This document shows, one piece after another, positions 59,531-64,000 of a stretch of DNA of 64,000 nucleotides. The DNA is from Saxidomus purpurata (Eukaryota; Mollusca; Bivalvia; Venerida; Veneridae), in assembly GCA_022818135.1 (NCBI GenBank), contig JAFMSR010000017.1, forward strand, positions 14,617,092-14,681,091, given 5' to 3'. A program made the translations under genes and the position numbers. The notes under the pieces are model-generated. The model saw nothing but the letters and a program-made list of their open reading frames with translations, ran no database searches and was not told the origin of the DNA. Position 1 is the first letter of the stretch. Each line of letters starts with the position of its first letter.

Positions 59531-60110
59531 CTAAATACTATTTTGACTGTGACCTTTCTTTAAATTGACAGAAACTATAAAAGTGTGCATTATGTTCCAA
59601 GTGAAAATGCATACAAGAATGTAAGTCCGCTTTCTGTAAAAAAATATGGAATCGTTATTTTCTCCAAATATCTCATATATTGTATGCAATTGCGTATTAT
59701 CTCCAAAAATACCGATTTCAGTCTCAATATTGAATATCGTCATGGCAACAACATGATATCTTAGCCCAACAGTAAAATATATCCGAAGAGTATATATTGC
59801 TATTAATTTGTTATTCTTAAACAGTTGGGTATGCTTTATCTGAAATGTTACGAAGAAAAACAACATGTCAGATGTCACGTTTTTCCACAAAATTCGACCT
59901 TTGACCTTAAATTTGACATTGGCCTCTACGTCCTTAAATAGTGTAATGTAATTAATTTTAAGACGACTCAAATGGCATTAAGACAATAACAAATGTGGTT
60001 GCAATATGTACAAGAATAGTAGAGTAATTGCAAACATTCTTATATTCAGCTGTTTTCTTAATTTTCGAAGCCATCTTGGATGCCACCTTGGATATCTCAA
60101 TGGAAATAGC
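59531..60110 (-). repeat. Dispersed repeat, family D, minus-strand copy
   Basis: Shares ATGTTGTTGCCATGACG and AAATTTAAGGTCAAAGGTCG with 42690-43460 (inverted). The 146-codon minus-strand frame 59531-59971, the longest in the window, lies inside this repeat, is rich in Phe, Ile, Lys and Asn and is not kept in the other copy. The + strand end has CCATCTTGGATGCCACCTTG (about 60070), another recalled dispersed-repeat phrase. Confidence 0.5.
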
Positions 60111-60159
60111 AAATCTTTACTAAACCATGCAACAGATAAGAAGAGGTTACATTGTTTTT

Positions 60160-60428
60160 TTATTTTTATACTCTTTAACCGTAATTATGTAAATTGTTTG
60201 ATTTTTGATACTTTGCCTTAGGTACATTCATTACTTTTAGTTTTTATACTCTTTTGTCGTAAGTACATACATTGCTTTATATTTTGATACTCTTTTACCG
60301 AAACTATGTACATTGCTTTTAGTTTTAATACTCTTTGGCTGCAGGTGCGTACATTGTTTTAGTTTTTATACTTTTTTGTCTAGCTTTTGTATCAGCTCTC
60401 CATATTCTCCGAAAAGTCGAGCTAAAAA
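60160..60428 (+). repeat. ~55-bp tandem units with family A-type terminus
   Basis: Four diverged units contain TACTCTTTNNCCGNAANTATGTA and CATTGYTTTTAGTTTT. The block ends CCATATTCTCCGAAAAGTCG then AGCTAAAAATAAA, the same terminus as families A and B, so this looks like a third family or a truncated relative. Confidence 0.6.
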
Positions 60429-61984
60429 TAAATGTAATATTTTGCTATTTTCCTAATTATGACGGCCATTTGGATGCTTTCTTAAATATCAAGCGACTCC
60501 ATACACTTTGAAACAAATGAATTTCGGCATTATATTTTACAGACACTAACAAACAATTGGATTGACAAAAAACCTTGTTTTCTGGCGTTGACCGGTAAAG
60601 TGCATCCAACCAGCCTGCGTTTCCTACACTACAACACTCTTCTGTATTTGCAACCAGTTTGCAACACAATCAGTTCATATGGATGTTAAATAAATGTCTT
60701 AACGACCCTGTCGCTGATAAGTGGATCAGGCTTGTTTTATCATCATGTACAGTCATTCCAAACTAACTTACCGTCTTCCCAACTAGTGTAGACAACCAGC
60801 TTGCATATCCGTGTCGTCCGTGGACATCTGAGTGGACCATCACTCCGTTGTACTGAGTTTCACAAACGAATATTCTGTACTGTAAACATATATTATACTA
60901 ACTTTAGCATTTCCTTTTTATTACATGTATAATATACATTATGCAATCACATCTGTAGCCAGCAAAGATATAACAAAAATGTTCTTTGAACCTATATACA
61001 GCTTGCGACAAGGAATTTTGCATTTCTAACCATTGCAGTTGATTTCAAAATCGTACAGTTTGATCATTATCTGCCATTTTTTCTATACATCCAGTGGTCG
61101 GTGTTCCTTTGAACAATTATACAATAGGCATAATCCAAATTTAAAGACATGTTACCGTAACTGTGTAAATTCACAGAACTATACTGTATAAGTAGCGGGC
61201 CTAAGCAAGATTTTAAGTAATTATATTTTTGCGCTTTCCCATTCACGTGTGGACATACAAGTACGGTTTCGTAGAAGACAAAGTGGATTCTGATAAGCTT
61301 TAAACACAATGAGGATTTCAACTTTTCAAAATTTTACATAGCTATCTTTGTGTAAACGAATATAAAATGGTAGAATGGGAGCAATCATCGAAAGAAAGAA
61401 CAACTTATCAGCCTGGGCACATCTCCCCATCCGGGTAAATAGCCCAATCAAGCTGAAATAGCCTGTTCGAGCTCCAACATAAACAACAGAAAAATTTATT
61501 AACTTTTTATCCTAGGAAAGAGCGCATATTAATGTTTTCACTGTATTATCATATTATTGTAAGCAATAAGAATAAGCAAATATTATGTCAATATCTTGTT
61601 GATTTAATTTTGACTTTTTTACCAACTGCAAAACCAAAAAAATAATGGTTTTATCCGGTCTGTGTAGAAGAATTAAATCTTCTATGAAAAAATGTGAAAA
61701 ACAACTTGCGTTTTCTCTTTGAAAGAAGTTATTCAAATGATAAGTAGGCTTATCTGTATTTGTGACTGTGACTTGGGAAAAAGTGATCCAGATAAGCATC
61801 AATGTTGCTAGTCTAAATACTTTCGCCGACAATGCTTGCGGTTTTACAATAAGAGACTTTCATCATTTAACATATTTGTTTTGCTATATTTTATGTGTAT
61901 ATCTAATATGTTCAAGCATATCATAAAAAATATAAAAAAAACGTTAAAAATATGAATATTGTGAAAGATTAAATGTCAAATGAC
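60429..61984. other. Noncoding stretch with one 50-bp motif copy
   Basis: At about 60785-60880 the motif CTAGTGTAGACAACCAGCTT, GCATATCCGTGTCGTCCGTG and CATCACTCCGTTGTACTGAG recurs, otherwise concentrated at 38.8-42.5 kb. The remaining frames (60457-60669, 61067-61321, 61554-61832, minus strand) have no recognisable domain or strong splice context. Confidence 0.45.
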
Positions 61985-62640
61985 AAAAAAAAAATGTGAA
62001 AAATGTCATGTTAATGTCAGATGTTGTAGATATCATGTTACATATTCACATGAAGGTTTTTTTCTTTGAATTTCACATGATAACGATTTGTCGTTAAGTA
62101 TTTTGCATGTTTTAATTTTGTTGACTTTTCTCAGCGGTTAAAAAAAATCCTTATTTTGATTGACTCACATGCTTAATCTTACTATAGGGTTATGTACACG
62201 CACATTGTTGCGCAAATGCAAAAAGACAAATAACAAATTTTCACCAAATTGCGACGAGACGTTTATTGGAAATTACATGAAAACATGAAAATGATTCTAT
62301 CAAGTCTTCATCATAGAGCATATTACCATAGCGACCACTTATACTTTCACATTCGAAAAAGTGAAAATTAGGACACAGTCAATCCATATGCTAAATCTTA
62401 CTGTATAACACTAATATAGTGCGTGTACATAACCCTATAGTAAGATTAAGCATGTGAGTCAATCAAAATAAGGATTTTTTTTAACCGCTGAGAAAAGTCA
62501 ACAAAATTAAAACATGCAAAATACTTAACGACAAATCGTGTATCATGTGAAATTCAAAGAAAAAAAACCTTCATGTGAATATGTAACATGATATCTACAA
62601 CATCTGACATTAACATGACATTTTTCACATTTTTTTTTTA
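61985..62640. mobile_element. Foldback element with ~220-bp near-identical arms
   Basis: The left arm 61985-62203 and right arm 62419-62640 are reverse complements with only a few small indels (about 98% by eye). They start at A10/T10 runs and end at GTACACGCAC/GTGCGTGTAC. The loop of 215 bp (62204-62418) includes a diverged direct copy of the inner arm end (CATATGCTAAATCTTACTGT near 62386). There is no ORF of note and no clear target duplication. If transcribed it would give a long RNA hairpin. Confidence 0.85.
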
Positions 62641-62699
62641 TTTTTGCCCATTTTGGCCCATTTTCCCAGTCACATTTTTATACGTATTTATTCATTTAC

Positions 62700-62885
62700 T
62701 CCCGATTGCGAAACAAGTTCTTACAACTTATCAGCTTATATTAATCGCTCTCGAGACTCACTCCAGATCGAATCAATCTCGAAGAGAGAGAGAGAGAGAG
62801 AGACTACTTTGGCACGGATGGTCATCGAACCCCGGACCTTCTGCATCCCATCAGCCCATGTACAGATGTCTATAACTGTATAATG
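62700..62885 (-). mobile_element. SINE-like copy (family S1?) with AG microsatellite
   Basis: On the minus strand a B-box-like GGGGTTCGATGACC (complement of about 62821-62834) is followed by a CT run (the AG run on + at about 62783-62802) and a body GAGTCTCGAGAGCGATTAAT then AAGCT, which matches the body ends of the SINEs at 38165-38315 and 39410-39614. The A box is not clear. The plus-strand frames 62588-62883 overlap it and are not genes. Confidence 0.5.
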
Positions 62886-63227
62886 TAGTCGCCTTGCTGA
62901 TTCGAGTGTTTAATATATCTTTAATAACAGGTTATGATGATTTATTTTCAGTAATAACAAGATAAATATATAAATAAGTGAAAAAAATATTTACCTTCAA
63001 CAAGTTTTACCATCCCTTTCCTTAAAGAATCTCAGTGTGTATAAACGTTAATACTTAAAACTGCCCAGGGCCTTTTGTCATTGTATTTAATTCAATGTTC
63101 ATGAAAGTGTGTTGTGTTATTTACTCAAAAGTCCCGTGCGTGAAAAGAAAGGGATCTTTTACCAGGGCATGAGGCAGTTAAAAGGGTTACACAGGTAAAG
63201 TCAATTTGCAACAGTATATACGACTAG
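62886..63227. other. Noncoding stretch
   Basis: No gene or repeat recognised. Confidence 0.35.
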
Positions 63228-63449
63228 TTAATACACTATATCATTGATATCAAATAACTCCATAATCGTATTAAACTGAGAAACTGAATCTAAAATTGAA
63301 ACAAACAAAACTCTTTCAAAATTATAATTATTATTTCCCACTAGAAACCTCAAACATCTTTCCATTTCGAACATCATTCGGCCTTTTCTACGAAAACGAC
63401 CGAGTGAAGACCCGACGCCAATGAGAATCAAAGCACCGAAAGAGATGAC
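63228..63449 (-). CDS. Candidate terminal exon (74 codons)
   Basis: On the minus strand, GTGCTCTATAG|GTCATC is an acceptor at 63449, and the following frame is open to a TAA at 63228. The first half has GC-balanced codons and reads VISFGALILIGVGSSLGRFR then RKGRMMFEMERCLRFL: a glycine-rich hydrophobic helix followed by a basic stretch, as at the cytosolic edge of a membrane segment. The second half is AT-rich (NNNYNF...) and less convincing, so a donor inside it (for example CTA|GTGGGA near 63342) is possible. No family was recognised, and no partner exon was found within the 14 bp to 550 bp upstream. Confidence 0.3.
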   Translation of the reverse strand, partial: VISFGALILIGVGSSLGRFRRKGRMMFEMERCLRFLVGNNNYNFERVLFVSILDSVSQFNTIMELFDINDIVY

Positions 63450-64000
63450 CTATAGAGCACTGAACACTTAAAATGTAAATAATGCTGGATGCGGTTGTAA
63501 TCACAACCGTAACGGCAAGTTACCTTCTTTTGCACGATAACGGGAGATGGAACTTTTAGTGCTCGTCGCGTCCGCCTTTGTATTTTAGACAAAAGTAAGA
63601 TGGGTCAACATTTATTCCTGTATAATTTTGTATACTGTAATCATTATTAGTAATTATTTCTAAAGTCGTCAAGTAAAATTTATTTATAAAGTTGGATTGA
63701 GAATAACATTGGTACCGAGTACACACAAAAGAAGCCTTGAAGAGTTTATAAAGCCGATTTAAAAATTAGGAGAATTCAATTTCCCGTAGGAAAAGTCATT
63801 TGTAAGGTAGTTTTAGTTTCCTTAATGTTTTGTTCTAGTCACGCCATGCATTTAAAAATCTGAATGTTTGAAGTTAGCAAAACATCCTCCGAAACATTTT
63901 TTTCTGACTTTGATGAATCGGGTCGCAAGGTCCGTAACAAAGCTATAAAAAAACTCGTAGCCTACCAGGGTTGGGGGGAAGTTATTAAATACCTGTTAAA
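63450..64000. other. Noncoding right edge
   Basis: Contains a short palindrome GGTTGTAATCACAACC (63493-63508) and otherwise nothing I can identify. Confidence 0.35.

Noticed and set aside
59531..59971. Longest complete ORF (146 codons, minus strand) as a gene
   Set aside because: It lies inside a dispersed repeat related to 42690-43460, is very rich in Phe/Ile/Asn/Lys, and the frame is not kept in the other copy.
62588..62883. Two overlapping plus-strand ORFs near the AG run
   Set aside because: They cover the right foldback arm, a SINE body and a microsatellite; arginine/glutamate runs come from (AG)n.

Overview
This window looks like nuclear DNA from an invertebrate animal, most likely a bivalve mollusc; a heterodont clam is my best guess. 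The DNA is AT-rich, has no dense open reading frames, and is packed with repeat types I recall as typical of bivalve assemblies: roughly 1 kb elements ending in GACGCCGACGCC-type runs and GTCGAGCTAAAA, GTCCGTCCGTCC blocks followed by AAGGTCAAGGTCAC tandem units, TTAA-flanked MITEs and tRNA-headed SINEs. The organism call rests on recall of repeat vocabulary, not on a database search. No CRISPR array, operon, rRNA or bacterial gene layout is visible.

Layout. 1-8.1 kb is mostly AT-rich intergenic or intronic sequence with hairpin elements and a head-to-head pair of 435-bp MITEs. A CpG-richer patch near 8.13-8.21 kb looks like a promoter plus a first coding exon on the + strand. From about 8.8 to 28.9 kb there are two diverged direct copies of a roughly 10-kb segment. 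They differ mainly by repeat insertions and one block of about 3 kb, so each copy gives an approximate empty site for elements in the other. Between 30 and 33 kb two minus-strand segments (32684-32759 and 30422-30580) have near-canonical splice sites and compatible phase, and are the best protein-coding evidence here. 33-45 kb is a mosaic of degenerate repeats, a pair of 1.26-kb direct repeats, at least two clear SINEs, and a 145-bp tandem array holding an exact internal duplication. 45-47.5 kb has a tRNA-Thr-like SINE head, decayed minus-strand coding-like sequence, a BTB-like 96-residue ORF and four copies of a 265-bp repeat. 47.7-57.15 kb is a nine-copy tandem array with a unit of about 1.05 kb. 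It is followed by a GC-richer decayed transposon-like segment (57.15-59.1 kb) with a broken basic ORF and a Cys-x2-Cys ORF. The right end carries more dispersed repeats, a long near-perfect foldback element (61985-62640), another SINE copy, and a possible terminal exon on the minus strand at 63228-63449.

How it works together. This is a repeat-dominated gene desert or intronic landscape rather than a set of cooperating genes. The supportable genes are fragments: one or more exons each of up to three multi-exon genes, plus decayed coding remnants. I found no convincing undescribed multi-gene system. The most informative structures are the diverged 10-kb duplication, the 1.05-kb array with its conserved hairpins, the young foldback element, and the two-exon minus-strand gene fragment.
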